A DNA stretch of 64,000 bases from Saxibacter everestensis (GTDB taxonomy: Bacteria > Actinomycetota > Actinomycetes > Actinomycetales > Brevibacteriaceae): the NCBI RefSeq assembly GCF_025787225.1, contig NZ_CP090958.1, forward strand, positions 496,001 to 560,000, given 5' to 3'. The translations under genes and the position numbers were made by a program. Positions 1 to 9,102 of this stretch are shown one piece after another. The notes beneath the pieces were generated by a model. It was not told the DNA's origin and ran no database searches. It saw only the letters and a program-made list of their open reading frames with translations. Position 1 is the stretch's first letter, and each line of letters opens with the position of its first letter.

Positions 1-50
1 CTCTCAAGGGAGAGCAGCGCGAGTTTGCACGGGAGATAGCGTCACGTTCG

Positions 51-659
51 ATGGCGTCACGTGACCTGATCAGGATCAGTGACGTCGACGAACAGGGGAT
101 GCCGACTTTCGCTTTGCCTGCCGAGGTGCAGGGCGTTCTTGCTGCACGGTCGGCGGCATCGAGCGTGATAATCGCGGAACGCCAGGCGTCAGAGGCCGGA
201 GTGGTCCGGGTGCTATTCATCCAAGCGGACCAGGAAGTCGTCGTTGAAGAAGAAGTTCTTCCGGCAGGAGTTCACGTATTCTCCGTCAAGCCGTTTGATG
301 CCGCCGCCGAGGATCTGCAGGAGTTTCTCGACCCGGATGCCGTCGCGTCGGTCAGCGGAAAGCCCCGCGAAGTGGATCTGGTTGCGGTCACCCGCGGTGA
401 GGCGACGTACGGGCCAATCGAGAACGAAGCCCGCTGGGCATCTGTGCTCACCCTCGTGACGGCAAACGATGCCAGCGGTCAAACATCACCGGTCGATGGC
501 GATGCCACAGTGCAGGAACGTCGACTGACGGTCTACTGCGCGCAGGACCGGGTTGAGGTCGCGGAGCCACATCCGGATTCAGCCGTTGTGGATATACGTG
601 CTTTCAGTGAGGATGAGCTCAGGGAACTCGTTCTGGAACTCGTGACTGGCGGCGCCTGA
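51..659 (+). CDS. Hypothetical protein upstream of the type VII ATPase
   Basis: I do not recognise the family. The product from this start is 202 residues, acidic, without a signal peptide or membrane segment, and it ends with a helical acidic tail. It lies 46 bases before the EssC-type ATPase gene and points the same way, so it is probably part of the secretion locus, perhaps a cytosolic accessory or chaperone. The start is uncertain. The ATG at 51 has only a poor, distant GGAG, and the same frame stays open with no stop to the first base of the window, so the gene may begin outside it. Function is inferred from position only. Confidence 0.6.
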   Translation: MASRDLIRISDVDEQGMPTFALPAEVQGVLAARSAASSVIIAERQASEAGVVRVLFIQADQEVVVEEEVLPAGVHVFSVKPFDAAAEDLQEFLDPDAVASVSGKPREVDLVAVTRGEATYGPIENEARWASVLTLVTANDASGQTSPVDGDATVQERRLTVYCAQDRVEVAEPHPDSAVVDIRAFSEDELRELVLELVTGGA

Positions 660-705
660 GTAGTCTAGGAGACGACTGGATGGCTCGAGGAAAGGCTTCA
701 CGCGG

Positions 706-3700
706 GTGCGTTTAATTCTCACTGCCGTCGCAAGTGACGCGGCGGAACCGATTGATCTGGTCATCGATTGCGACGACACCGCGCTGGTCAGGGACATCGC
801 ATCTAGCGTCGGCAACCGCCTGCCCACTCGGTCAGCAACCTACTCGGGCGTCTCCGGACCGACATTGGTACGAAGCGAAAGCGACGATGTAGCCGAACGC
901 CCGGCTCTGTGGGTCGCGGGCGAGAGGCTCGACCCCGACCAGAAGGTTGCCGACAGCCCGCTCCGAAACGGCGTCGTGGTGGGCGTCGGTCAGGACGCGG
1001 GCGGCGATTTCAGCGAGCCGGACGCGGCTTTCGAAGTCCGGATTGCCTCCGGCCTGTTGGCCGGAAAGGTATTCCGGCTCAGGGCCGGTAGCTACACGAT
1101 CGGGACAGGTATCGACTGCGCCATTCGGGTTACTGACCCGCTCCTGGAAAGCACTTCTCACGGCCTACCGGTCGCCACCGTCGATATTGAGAGCAGCGGG
1201 AGCGTCTCGATAACGCCGAACCCGCGCTATCTTGAAGCGAAACGACAAGCGCCGCAGCGAATCCACCCCTTACGGGGTCCGATCGTAATACCAGGGGTTC
1301 CGGCTAAGAGCCGGCCCCGAAACCGAAAGCAGCGGCGAGCCGCGAAGGAAGATGCTCGTTTCGGGGCTGAATCGCATTTCCTCACAGTGGATCCAGGCGG
1401 TCCCGTCAGCCTCCTGCACCTCGACCGCAAGCCAGTCACTGCGCCGGCAGAGTGGCTCCCGGGCGCTGCCCTTATCGTGGGTTCCACCTTTTTTGAGCTC
1501 TCGGTGACGCAGCGGGCCGACGCTTCCTTGTCGTTGACCGTCAATGGGGCGACCCTTGATTTCAACCGGCCGCCGCGATTGTTGCCGGCACCGCGCCAGA
1601 CCGAATTCCATCTACCTTCCGAGCCGCACAAGCCGGATAAATCGCCCTTTCCGCTATTGCTGATTCTTGCGCCGCTCGTGCTGTCTGCCGGGTTGTTCGC
1701 GGTGACCCGCTCGCCCTATATGCTCCTTTTCGCATTGCTTTCCCCGCTGATGGCAATTTCCAACTTCACATCTTCCCGACGACAGGCAAAGATGCGATAT
1801 CGGGAGCAGATGATCGAGTTTCGGGACCGGAAACGCCGGATTGAACAAGATGCATTCGAGACCCTGGTCAGCGAACGCGCCGCTCGTCGACGCGACTATC
1901 CGGACCCCGCATTCATCCTGACAACGGCAACCGGACCTCGGGCGAGACTGTGGGAACGCCGGCCAGCCGACCCGGACTGGCTGCACGTCCGCGTCGGCAC
2001 CGCAGACGTGCCGAGTGAAATCACGATAAAAGACCCACGCCGGGAACAGCATGATCCTCATCTCACCTGGACCGCTCCGGATGTTCCTGTTGTGGTCAAG
2101 GTCGCGGAAGCCGGCGTCGTGGGTGTGGCAGGACCGCACGAGCAGCGGCTCTCGGTCGGCCGATGCATGCTTGGCCAACTTGCCGGCCTGCACTCTCCAG
2201 GCGAGCTGGAAATCATCGTGCTCGCAGATCAGTCAGCTGAGCGGGACTGGAGCTGGGTGCGGTGGCTGCCACATCTCAAGGCACAGGCTGCTAACGGGGT
2301 GATCGCGGCCGTCGGGTCTGACGAGCAGACGACGTCCTCGCGGATCAGCGAATTGCTGGCCACTTTGAGCGCTCGAGTCGAGGCGCAGCAGGAGGCGCAC
2401 GGGCCGCTGCTCTTCACTCCCATAATCGTGTTCTTTGATGGCGCGAGGCGCACCCGACTGCTTCCGGGAGTGATCTCACTCCTGCAGTCCGGGCCTGCGG
2501 TTGGCATCTACTTCGTCTGCCTTGATGAAGACGTCCGCCAGTTGCCGGAAGAGTGCCGGACAGTAGTCAGCGGCCGGGGGCTGGACCTTACGGTTGCCTC
2601 ATCGGGTGAAGTTACGTTCGAAGCTGTACGGCCGGACGCCGTCACATCGGAGTGGAGCGAACGTCTGGCTCGAGCTTTAGCCCCGATCAGGGACGTCAGC
2701 GGCGAAGACCTGGCGGGATCGCTGCCGTCGTCGTCACGGTTGCTCGATGTTCTTTCGCTCAATCAGCCGGACAAGGCGAAGATTTCTGCGGAGTGGGTGG
2801 CGGGCGGGCGAACCACTTCGGCTGTCATCGGTGAAGGGCTGGACGGGAAATTCGCGATCGACATTTCCCGGGATGGTCCGCACGGTCTGGTTGCCGGCAC
2901 GACCGGGTCGGGGAAATCCGAACTACTGCAGACGATCATCGCGTCGCTTGCCGTGGGCAATCGCCCGGACGAAATGACATTTGTCCTGATCGACTACAAG
3001 GGTGGAGCCGCATTCAAGGACTGCAATCACCTGCCGCACACTGTGGGGATGGTCTCCGATCTTGACGGCCACCTGACCACTCGCGCGCTCGCCTCCCTTG
3101 GCGCTGAACTCAGACGGCGCGAGCATCAACTTGCTTCGGCCGGGGCAAAAGACATTGAAGACTACGTGGCGGCACGGGATGCCGGGCGCAACCCGACCGA
3201 CGAACCGATGGCACGACTGCTCATCGTCATCGATGAATTCGCCGCAATGGTGGCGGAGCTTCCAGACTTCGTGACCGGACTTGTCGATATCGCCAGGCGC
3301 GGCCGTTCCTTGGGCGTGCACCTGATTCTCGCTACTCAGCGGCCGTCGGGTGTGGTCAGCCCGGAGATCAAATCGAATACGAACCTCCGCATCGCCTTGA
3401 GGGTAACCGACAAGCAGGATTCAAGCGACGTAATCGAATCAGGTGAAGCTGCTGAGATCCAGAAATCTCTGCCCGGACGAGGGTATGTCCGGCTTGGGCA
3501 TTCGGCACTGATCCCATTTCAGACTGCGCGCGTTGGAGGCCGTCCCAGGGCCGAGGGCCAAGCTGCTGCGGTGGGGCTAAGAGATGTGGCGTGGAAGACG
3601 CTGGGAGTGGCCGACGAGCCGTCATCCGGCCCCGACGAAGACGATATTGCAACGCCTACAGACCTTGCCAGTCTGGTCGAAGCAATTAGGCAGGCGACAG

Positions 3701-5355
3701 AGCTCAGCCAGATCACGCCGCCCCCGAGCCCCTGGCTACCGCCGCTCGACGATGTTATGACCCTTGAGTCGGTGCTCGAGCTGTGCGATGTTCACCAACT
3801 ACGCTCCTCTCTCCGGTTGCCAATCGGCATGATGGACATCCCGCGGGAGCAAAAGCGCGAAGCCGCATACTTTGATATTTCTGCCGGCGGCCACATGTGC
3901 ATCGTTGGCGCCGCCCGCACCGGACGGTCAACGGTGCTCCGCTCACTCGCCGGTGCGATCGGGCGGCTGACAACGGTAGAGGATGTGCACCTCTACGGCG
4001 TCGATTGTGGAAACAATGCGCTGCTGCCATTGTCCGCGCTTCCTCACACTGGCGCGATTGTCACGCGCGATCAGCCGGAACGTCTGGGCCGCCTCACCAC
4101 TCGGCTTCGTCAGGAAATTGCCAGGCGTCAGCAGGTGCTTGCCGAACTTGGGTACGCCGACGTGACCGAGCAGCGGGCAGGATCTGAGCAATCAGGCGAT
4201 GAAGCGAGCAAACTGCCGTTTCTGGTTGTGCTGTTTGATCGGTGGGAAGGATTTGTCTCGGCGTTCGAATCGTACGACTCCGGGGTATTGATCGATCAGT
4301 GGATGCAAATCCTGCAGGAAGGCCCCGCCGTCGGAGTAAAGGTGGTTCTGACCTCGGATCGGACGGCTCTTATCGGCCGGCTCTCCACGCTGGTGGACGA
4401 CAAACTGGTTCTACGACTCACAGATCCGAGTGACTTCACGTCAATCGGTTTACCGGCCAAACAAGTTCCTGAGCATATGCCTCCTGGCCGGGCGTTCCGG
4501 TCGTCGGGTTTACGCGAGATACAGGTAGCACTGCTCGATGACGATATTGCTGGCACCGCGCAGGTCGCGGCATTGCAGTCCATAGCCCGGGATGCCGCCG
4601 CCGGCGCTCAAGATGTAGCCGCCGCGCTGCGGCCATTCCGGGTAGATATCCTTCCGGTCCGGCTCACCTGGAATGATGCCCTCGCGTTGCGCGCTGACGA
4701 TCTGCCGGCACTGAGGGAAACCCAGCTTCCGATAGCGGTAGGCGGTGACACCCTGGCCCTGGAATCCGTCGATGTCGTCGATGACGGTCCGGGCATCCTG
4801 ATTGCAGGACCACGACGTTCAGGGAGAAGCACGGCTCTTGAGCTTGTGCTCACGGCGGTGCTGGAACGTGGATGGAGGGTTCTCATCGTTACTCCACGAA
4901 ATTCTCCGCTGCGCCGCTTTGAGGGAGTCGCCGGTGTCGACGCCGTTCTCACCCTCGAAAGTGACAGAGCGGACGGCACGGAAGCGTTTCGCTCCCTGGC
5001 AGAGGTTGCGAAGGAACAACCGACTGCCCTCATCGCCGATGATCTCGATGTGATCGGCACCGATGGCTGGCTCGCTGAGGCTATTGAGGGCCATGTCGGC
5101 GCTTTGAGGGACTCCGAGAGCGCAGTGATTGCAGCGGGAAGCACCGAGGAAATGAACGGCGTTTATCGCGGGCCGGCAGTGGCGATAAAGAAATCACGAA
5201 CCGGGCTATTGCTGTCGCCGCAGTCTGCCAATGACGGTGATCTCTTGAGTATCCGGCTACCCAGATCCATCGGTTCGGGTGCTTCGCCGGCCGGCAGGGG
5301 GGTTCTGGTGCGCGCCGGCTCCTGGATGCGGGTTCAGGTCCCTCTCGTTGAATAA
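706..5355 (+). CDS. essC: Type VII secretion ATPase, EssC/EccC type (FtsK/SpoIIIE family)
   Basis: This 1549-residue protein is the membrane motor of a type VII (ESX/WXG100) secretion system. The N-terminal part (about residues 1-175) looks like a ubiquitin-like/FHA region. Two hydrophobic helices at about 310-350 anchor it. Three FtsK-like ATPase modules follow. The first has an intact P-loop, GTTGSGKS at 731-738, and an IDEF Walker B at about 842-845. The second (GAARTGRS, 1068-1075) and third (GPRRSGRS, 1368-1375) have arginine in place of the P-loop lysine. That pattern of one canonical and two variant sites is familiar in the family. The start is GTG at 706 with AGGAAAGG about 11 bases upstream. 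The single-chain form with an FHA-like N-terminus resembles Firmicute EssC more than split mycobacterial EccCa/EccCb. Confidence 0.95.
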   Translation: MRLILTAVASDAAEPIDLVIDCDDTALVRDIASSVGNRLPTRSATYSGVSGPTLVRSESDDVAERPALWVAGERLDPDQKVADSPLRNGVVVGVGQDAGGDFSEPDAAFEVRIASGLLAGKVFRLRAGSYTIGTGIDCAIRVTDPLLESTSHGLPVATVDIESSGSVSITPNPRYLEAKRQAPQRIHPLRGPIVIPGVPAKSRPRNRKQRRAAKEDARFGAESHFLTVDPGGPVSLLHLDRKPVTAPAEWLPGAALIVGSTFFELSVTQRADASLSLTVNGATLDFNRPPRLLPAPRQTEFHLPSEPHKPDKSPFPLLLILAPLVLSAGLFAVTRSPYMLLFALLSPLMAISNFTSSRRQAKMRYREQMIEFRDRKRRIEQDAFETLVSERAARRRDYPDPAFILTTATGPRARLWERRPADPDWLHVRVGTADVPSEITIKDPRREQHDPHLTWTAPDVPVVVKVAEAGVVGVAGPHEQRLSVGRCMLGQLAGLHSPGELEIIVLADQSAERDWSWVRWLPHLKAQAANGVIAAVGSDEQTTSSRISELLATLSARVEAQQEAHGPLLFTPIIVFFDGARRTRLLPGVISLLQSGPAVGIYFVCLDEDVRQLPEECRTVVSGRGLDLTVASSGEVTFEAVRPDAVTSEWSERLARALAPIRDVSGEDLAGSLPSSSRLLDVLSLNQPDKAKISAEWVAGGRTTSAVIGEGLDGKFAIDISRDGPHGLVAGTTGSGKSELLQTIIASLAVGNRPDEMTFVLIDYKGGAAFKDCNHLPHTVGMVSDLDGHLTTRALASLGAELRRREHQLASAGAKDIEDYVAARDAGRNPTDEPMARLLIVIDEFAAMVAELPDFVTGLVDIARRGRSLGVHLILATQRPSGVVSPEIKSNTNLRIALRVTDKQDSSDVIESGEAAEIQKSLPGRGYVRLGHSALIPFQTARVGGRPRAEGQAAAVGLRDVAWKTLGVADEPSSGPDEDDIATPTDLASLVEAIRQATELSQITPPPSPWLPPLDDVMTLESVLELCDVHQLRSSLRLPIGMMDIPREQKREAAYFDISAGGHMCIVGAARTGRSTVLRSLAGAIGRLTTVEDVHLYGVDCGNNALLPLSALPHTGAIVTRDQPERLGRLTTRLRQEIARRQQVLAELGYADVTEQRAGSEQSGDEASKLPFLVVLFDRWEGFVSAFESYDSGVLIDQWMQILQEGPAVGVKVVLTSDRTALIGRLSTLVDDKLVLRLTDPSDFTSIGLPAKQVPEHMPPGRAFRSSGLREIQVALLDDDIAGTAQVAALQSIARDAAAGAQDVAAALRPFRVDILPVRLTWNDALALRADDLPALRETQLPIAVGGDTLALESVDVVDDGPGILIAGPRRSGRSTALELVLTAVLERGWRVLIVTPRNSPLRRFEGVAGVDAVLTLESDRADGTEAFRSLAEVAKEQPTALIADDLDVIGTDGWLAEAIEGHVGALRDSESAVIAAGSTEEMNGVYRGPAVAIKKSRTGLLLSPQSANDGDLLSIRLPRSIGSGASPAGRGVLVRAGSWMRVQVPLVE

Positions 5356-5380
5356 CCATCGGATGCCGCTTGGACGGACA

Positions 5381-5421
5381 GATGGGGTGTGGTCTCCGCT
5401 GAGCGGAAACCACACCCCATC
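5381..5421. terminator. Bidirectional hairpin terminator
   Basis: A 13-base arm at 5381-5393 is perfectly repeated in inverted form at 5409-5421, with a further 6-base nested pair (TCCGCT/AGCGGA). It lies between the convergent essC and WXG100 genes and can fold on either strand. There is no T-run. Confidence 0.75.
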
Positions 5422-5463
5422 CGGTGGTGATGGCGCTACTGCGCTAACTCGTTCGGTAAATGT

Positions 5464-5739
5464 CTAGATACGATCGCCTTCACCGGTGGCGGCAGCTACG
5501 TTGTTGTGGTTTGTCTTGACATCGGTTGCCGCGCCGTCGAAGGCCTGCTGAAGCGTGTCGAGGTTCTTACGGTATTCCTGCCAGTCATTACGGAACTGGT
5601 CGGCGTACTTACCATTCCAGACCGCGCTGTTTACACCATTATCGATTGCAGTCTTGGTGTCGGAGGCCTCCTGAGCCTTCTGGGTAAAGGTCTTATGGAG
5701 GTCGCGTAGTGTCTGGAGCTCTGCACCTACTGTAGCCAT
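5464..5739 (-). CDS. WXG100 family protein (ESAT-6/EsxA-like)
   Basis: This 91-residue protein has the length and helix-turn-helix layout of WXG100 substrates. The turn carries W-N-G (in AVWNGKYADQF, about residues 40-50) between two long polar helices. Such proteins dimerise and are exported through the type VII motor, often as obligate co-substrates. The gene faces essC and is separated from it by a shared terminator, so it has its own promoter upstream of 5739. GGAT about 10 bases before the ATG serves as ribosome binding site. Nothing is odd in its length or motif. Confidence 0.93.
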   Translation of the reverse strand: MATVGAELQTLRDLHKTFTQKAQEASDTKTAIDNGVNSAVWNGKYADQFRNDWQEYRKNLDTLQQAFDGAATDVKTNHNNVAAATGEGDRI

Positions 5740-5917
5740 TTACTCTTATCCTTTTCTTGGGTGGGGATGCCGCCGAGGCTTCCGGCTGACGTGGTCCATT
5801 AACACCGTATCGAAGTGGGCGGATGAGATAAACCCCCGCGGCTCATCTGGTTAAGAATCTGTCCTGCCTGGCCGCCGTGTGGAATCGGGCTTCTTCGCGC
5901 TTGATCGACGGGCGGGG

Positions 5918-6976
5918 TTAGTTATTGATGTAGCGGTTGATCCGGTCGGTGAGGATTTCGGGTGTGTCCTTTCGGACGATGGATCGGAAGTCGAAATAGG
6001 GAAGCGCCTCCGTGTATGAATCTTCGCCGGTCACCCGCCGGAGGAATGGGTAGCCACCCCAGTAGTTCTCGTCGGGATCGTCGCCGTCGTCGAACGGGTA
6101 GTGGGTCCATTCTCCACCGGCGTGTTTGATTAGGGTTTGTCCGTAGTATTTCTGGGCTCCGGTGAGGTAGGGGGAGCCGGCGTCGTTGTCGTAGTCGTCG
6201 AGGGTTGGGTAGCGGGTGTGGATGTCGCGGGCCAGGGCGTTCAGGGATTCGAGTGAGAAGTTCCATTGGTCCCGGGGTTCGGGGGCGTGGTGGCGCAGCC
6301 AGTTGCCGAGGTCTTGGTCCATGGTGTCCAGCCAGGCCTGGAGTTCGGGCGTGGTCGTGCCGGTGCCGAAGCTGGTGATGGCGGAGCATTTGCGTAGCGG
6401 GCCGCTGGGGCCGAAGTTATCGATCAGCCGGGTGAGCGCGGTGGTGAATGTGGTTCTGCTACGTTCGGTGATGGCCTGGTCGATGAGTCCCATCGGGGAG
6501 ATGGTGCCGCCGGTGAGTTCGCCTTCTGGTCCGTCGAAGCGGAGGTAGGGGAACCCGGCACCGAGGTCGGGGTTGTCGTATTCCCATTGTCCGCCGACCC
6601 GGCGGAGGATGGTTTCACCGAGGTAACGGATGATTCCGGTGGCGAACTCCCGGTCGTCAGGGTCGGCGAAGTCGGCGGGGGAGTCGATCCGGTGCAGCAG
6701 GTAGTCTTCGACGCCTTGCAGGGATTCGACGGTGAAGTCTTTGCGGAACGGTTTCCCGTCGGCCGCTTCCGGCAGCCCGAAGTCGAGGAAGCCGTAGAGC
6801 CGTGGGGACATGTCATCCAGCCACTGGGCCAGCGCATCCTCGCCAACAGGCGAATCCGCTGTCCGTTCGGGATCTTCGGCCGGGATCCGCTCGACCGCGA
6901 TCAGGTCCTCGCCCTCAAACGGGTTACTTCCCTCACCTTGGCTCGGCTCGTCCTTCTCCTTACGCCACCACGCCAT
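5918..6976 (-). CDS. Putative toxin-immunity protein with two related domains
   Basis: This 352-residue soluble acidic protein has no named domain that I recognise. It is built from two related halves (about 47-190 and 206-350). Each half has a short helix ending near WLD-M, then a region centred on a Y-GQTL / LGETIL-like helix, then GG-W-Y and GYPFLR / GFPYLRF. The gene lies 47 bases downstream of the nuclease-like toxin on the same strand and has a strong GGAGG 7-8 bases before its ATG. Position, acidic character and lack of a signal peptide suggest a cytosolic immunity protein that neutralises the toxin. The function is inferred, and other roles in the secretion locus are possible. Confidence 0.65.
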   Translation of the reverse strand: MAWWRKEKDEPSQGEGSNPFEGEDLIAVERIPAEDPERTADSPVGEDALAQWLDDMSPRLYGFLDFGLPEAADGKPFRKDFTVESLQGVEDYLLHRIDSPADFADPDDREFATGIIRYLGETILRRVGGQWEYDNPDLGAGFPYLRFDGPEGELTGGTISPMGLIDQAITERSRTTFTTALTRLIDNFGPSGPLRKCSAITSFGTGTTTPELQAWLDTMDQDLGNWLRHHAPEPRDQWNFSLESLNALARDIHTRYPTLDDYDNDAGSPYLTGAQKYYGQTLIKHAGGEWTHYPFDDGDDPDENYWGGYPFLRRVTGEDSYTEALPYFDFRSIVRKDTPEILTDRINRYINN

Positions 6977-7023
6977 ACATATACCTCCGCGTCACTACTC
7001 TCGCCGCCCTGTCTGAACGGACA

Positions 7024-8697
7024 TCACGGAACCCGATCCGGATCCCCGCTCCACACCTTATATTTGATGCCGTTTTGCTCCAAGAGCTTCTTTGTCGAGT
7101 CGGACGGTTCCTTGCCAAAGATATAAACCACGTCCCAACCCTTTTCCTTGACCAGTTTCGCGTCAACGTCAACCTGATTCTTGTCCACGCTGTTGCCGGA
7201 CTTGATCTCGTAGCCGGTTTTTGTCTTGTCGTCCCAGAGGTCCATCTTGCGGTTGTGGGTCTTGCCCGTGCTGTCGGTGAATTCGATCGGATCAGGTTTG
7301 CCGCCTTTACCAGATTCGCCACTTCGCCAGCCGTCCTTGGCGTCGAACCCATGCCTGTCCCAGAACAGCTGTTCGTACGCATCGCCCTGGGTCTTATTAC
7401 CCTGGTTCGTAATGTACTGGTCTCGCCACTTGTCCCATGGCTTGGGCTTCAATCCTTTTTGGCGCTGTTCATCGAGGTAGCGCTTTCGCGCGGACATGAT
7501 TCGTTCGATGGATCCCTCCGGGTACGCCGAGGGATTCGTCCCGACATCCTGTAGGTCCTCTCTGGACGGCTGTTTCATGCCGCGGAATTTCTCCGCAGGA
7601 ACCTTGACCGTGTACGTTCCAGGCGGATCGACCAGATCAGTCTCGATTCCAGGCCTTGATCCAGGGCCGGGGCGCTTCCGCTTGAGCAGCTTTTCAAGAA
7701 GCTCTTCCATCTTTTTCAACCAGCTGGCCGGCAGGTGCTTGACGATTTCCTTGATCACCTTCGCCGCTATGCCGACTCCAACGAAGCTGAGAATCGTCAC
7801 TGCGAGATCGACGACGCCTTGCTGAACGAGCTGCTGCCCGGTTATCTTGCCTTCGCCCCAATCGACCAGGGTGTCAAGGAGATCTCCGCCGCCGACAATT
7901 GTGAACCCAGCGCCGATGATTAGCAGCCCCACTCCGGCGCCGATCCCGGTCCAGAAGGTGGTAGCAAGGATGACGACGCCGACGACGACGACTATCCAGC
8001 CGACGACCTTGAGGATCGTGGCCAGAACGCGGAGAAGCCCGGCCTGGCTCTTGATCCAGTCCCGGAATCCCTTCCAGTTGTCGTCTATCCAGTCGCCGGC
8101 CGTTTTAGTCCAGTCATCCCACCACGCGCTGACGTCTCCCCATGCATCACTGACCCAGTCGGTGAAATCTTCGCCTGCGCCCTGGAGCCAGGTTATGGCC
8201 GAACCGAATTTCTCGCTCAACCAGTCACCGGCGTCGCTGGCTTTGTCTTTGGCCCAGTCCCAGGCCCCGGACAGCGAAAAGCCGGAGTCTTCCTCTTCTT
8301 TCTCCTGCTCGACTTCCTCCGCCTTGGGTTCCCATGACACGACCTGTATTCCAGTGGTGTCCGTCGCTGTGGTGTATCCGTCATTGGTCGGACCGGATGA
8401 TGAGTCATTGGGTATGCCCGGCTTGGGGCTATCCCTGATTTCGATGTTCTTCGGCTTCGTGGGGGACTGGTTTTGAATCTCGACGGCACGAGAGTGGCGG
8501 TCCGTGACCTCCGGAATAACCCTTTCGTCTAAATCGGCGTGTATGCCCTGGAGTGAATTGAAGGCCCGTGTGTCGAGGCCCAGGTCCTGGAACTCCCGCC
8601 TGAACGGGAGCACTTCGTCCCGCACCGCACGGGCATTTGACCCGAGATCCTTCTTGACGCCTTCGAGGCCCTCAACATTGATCGACGCGTACGTCAT
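7024..8697 (-). CDS. Type VII-associated polymorphic toxin with PD-(D/E)XK-like nuclease C-terminus
   Basis: The 557-residue protein has a modular toxin layout. Residues 1-75 form a helical, WXG-like N-terminus. A Pro/Ser/acidic linker runs to about 140. A tryptophan-rich amphipathic stretch covers about 144-215. Hydrophobic helices follow at about 221-246, 250-270 and 297-312, and then a basic linker. The last 130 residues resemble a restriction-endonuclease fold: E442, D486 in KMDLWDD, and E497-I-K499 in GYEIKSG, giving an E...D...ExK arrangement. I infer a DNA- or RNA-cutting effector exported by the neighbouring type VII system. It is translationally coupled (4-base overlap) to an upstream WXG-like partner and followed by a putative immunity gene. 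The nuclease call rests on motifs only. Confidence 0.75.
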   Translation of the reverse strand: MTYASINVEGLEGVKKDLGSNARAVRDEVLPFRREFQDLGLDTRAFNSLQGIHADLDERVIPEVTDRHSRAVEIQNQSPTKPKNIEIRDSPKPGIPNDSSSGPTNDGYTTATDTTGIQVVSWEPKAEEVEQEKEEEDSGFSLSGAWDWAKDKASDAGDWLSEKFGSAITWLQGAGEDFTDWVSDAWGDVSAWWDDWTKTAGDWIDDNWKGFRDWIKSQAGLLRVLATILKVVGWIVVVVGVVILATTFWTGIGAGVGLLIIGAGFTIVGGGDLLDTLVDWGEGKITGQQLVQQGVVDLAVTILSFVGVGIAAKVIKEIVKHLPASWLKKMEELLEKLLKRKRPGPGSRPGIETDLVDPPGTYTVKVPAEKFRGMKQPSREDLQDVGTNPSAYPEGSIERIMSARKRYLDEQRQKGLKPKPWDKWRDQYITNQGNKTQGDAYEQLFWDRHGFDAKDGWRSGESGKGGKPDPIEFTDSTGKTHNRKMDLWDDKTKTGYEIKSGNSVDKNQVDVDAKLVKEKGWDVVYIFGKEPSDSTKKLLEQNGIKYKVWSGDPDRVP

Positions 8698-8987
8698 GAT
8701 TTCTTTTCCGCTTTTGGATCGTCGATTTCATCAGGTGTGGCGGCAATCTGCTCGCGGATGGTAGTCACGAGCGACGACAGAGAGCGCTTCAGCTCCCCGG
8801 CCATCGGATCGAGCGTGTCCCTGGCCAATGTGCTTGCGCGGCTGCCGGTCCACGCGCCATTGGCGCCGATTTGAGCGGTCGGTTTATCGATCAAGGGGAC
8901 AGTTTCGAGCTTGGCTTCAACCCGGCGCAGCAGGTCTTTGAGCTTCTCGATCTCTGGGTTGGGGATCTTTTCGGGGGAGTCGGCCAT
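8694..8987 (-). CDS. Small WXG-like partner of the toxin
   Basis: This 97-residue helical protein has a W-T-G turn (in NGAWTGSRAS, about residues 44-53) between two amphipathic helices, as in WXG100-type proteins. It has no signal peptide. Its stop overlaps the toxin start by 4 bases (ATGA), so the two are made together. Small helical partners encoded just upstream of type VII toxins are known to bind the toxin N-terminus and complete the export signal, and I infer that role here. Its sequence is otherwise unlike the 91-residue WXG100 protein at 5464-5739. Confidence 0.75.
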   Translation of the reverse strand: MADSPEKIPNPEIEKLKDLLRRVEAKLETVPLIDKPTAQIGANGAWTGSRASTLARDTLDPMAGELKRSLSSLVTTIREQIAATPDEIDDPKAEKKS

Positions 8988-9090
8988 CAGTGAGTTTCTC
9001 TGTGAGTCGTGGAACTACCGGTCGCAGCTACTGAAACGGCTAGCTGTAAGGGGTGCACCGTTCTATCGTAATGAAAATAGACGCTTTGAC

Positions 9091-9102
9091 TACAGTAAAG
9101 CT
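9091..9102 (+). promoter_or_regulatory. Leaderless-type -10 element
   Basis: TACAGT lies 6 bases before the ATG at 9103, with no Shine-Dalgarno between. This placement predicts a transcript starting at or next to the start codon. It supports 9103 over more upstream in-frame codons. Confidence 0.45.
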
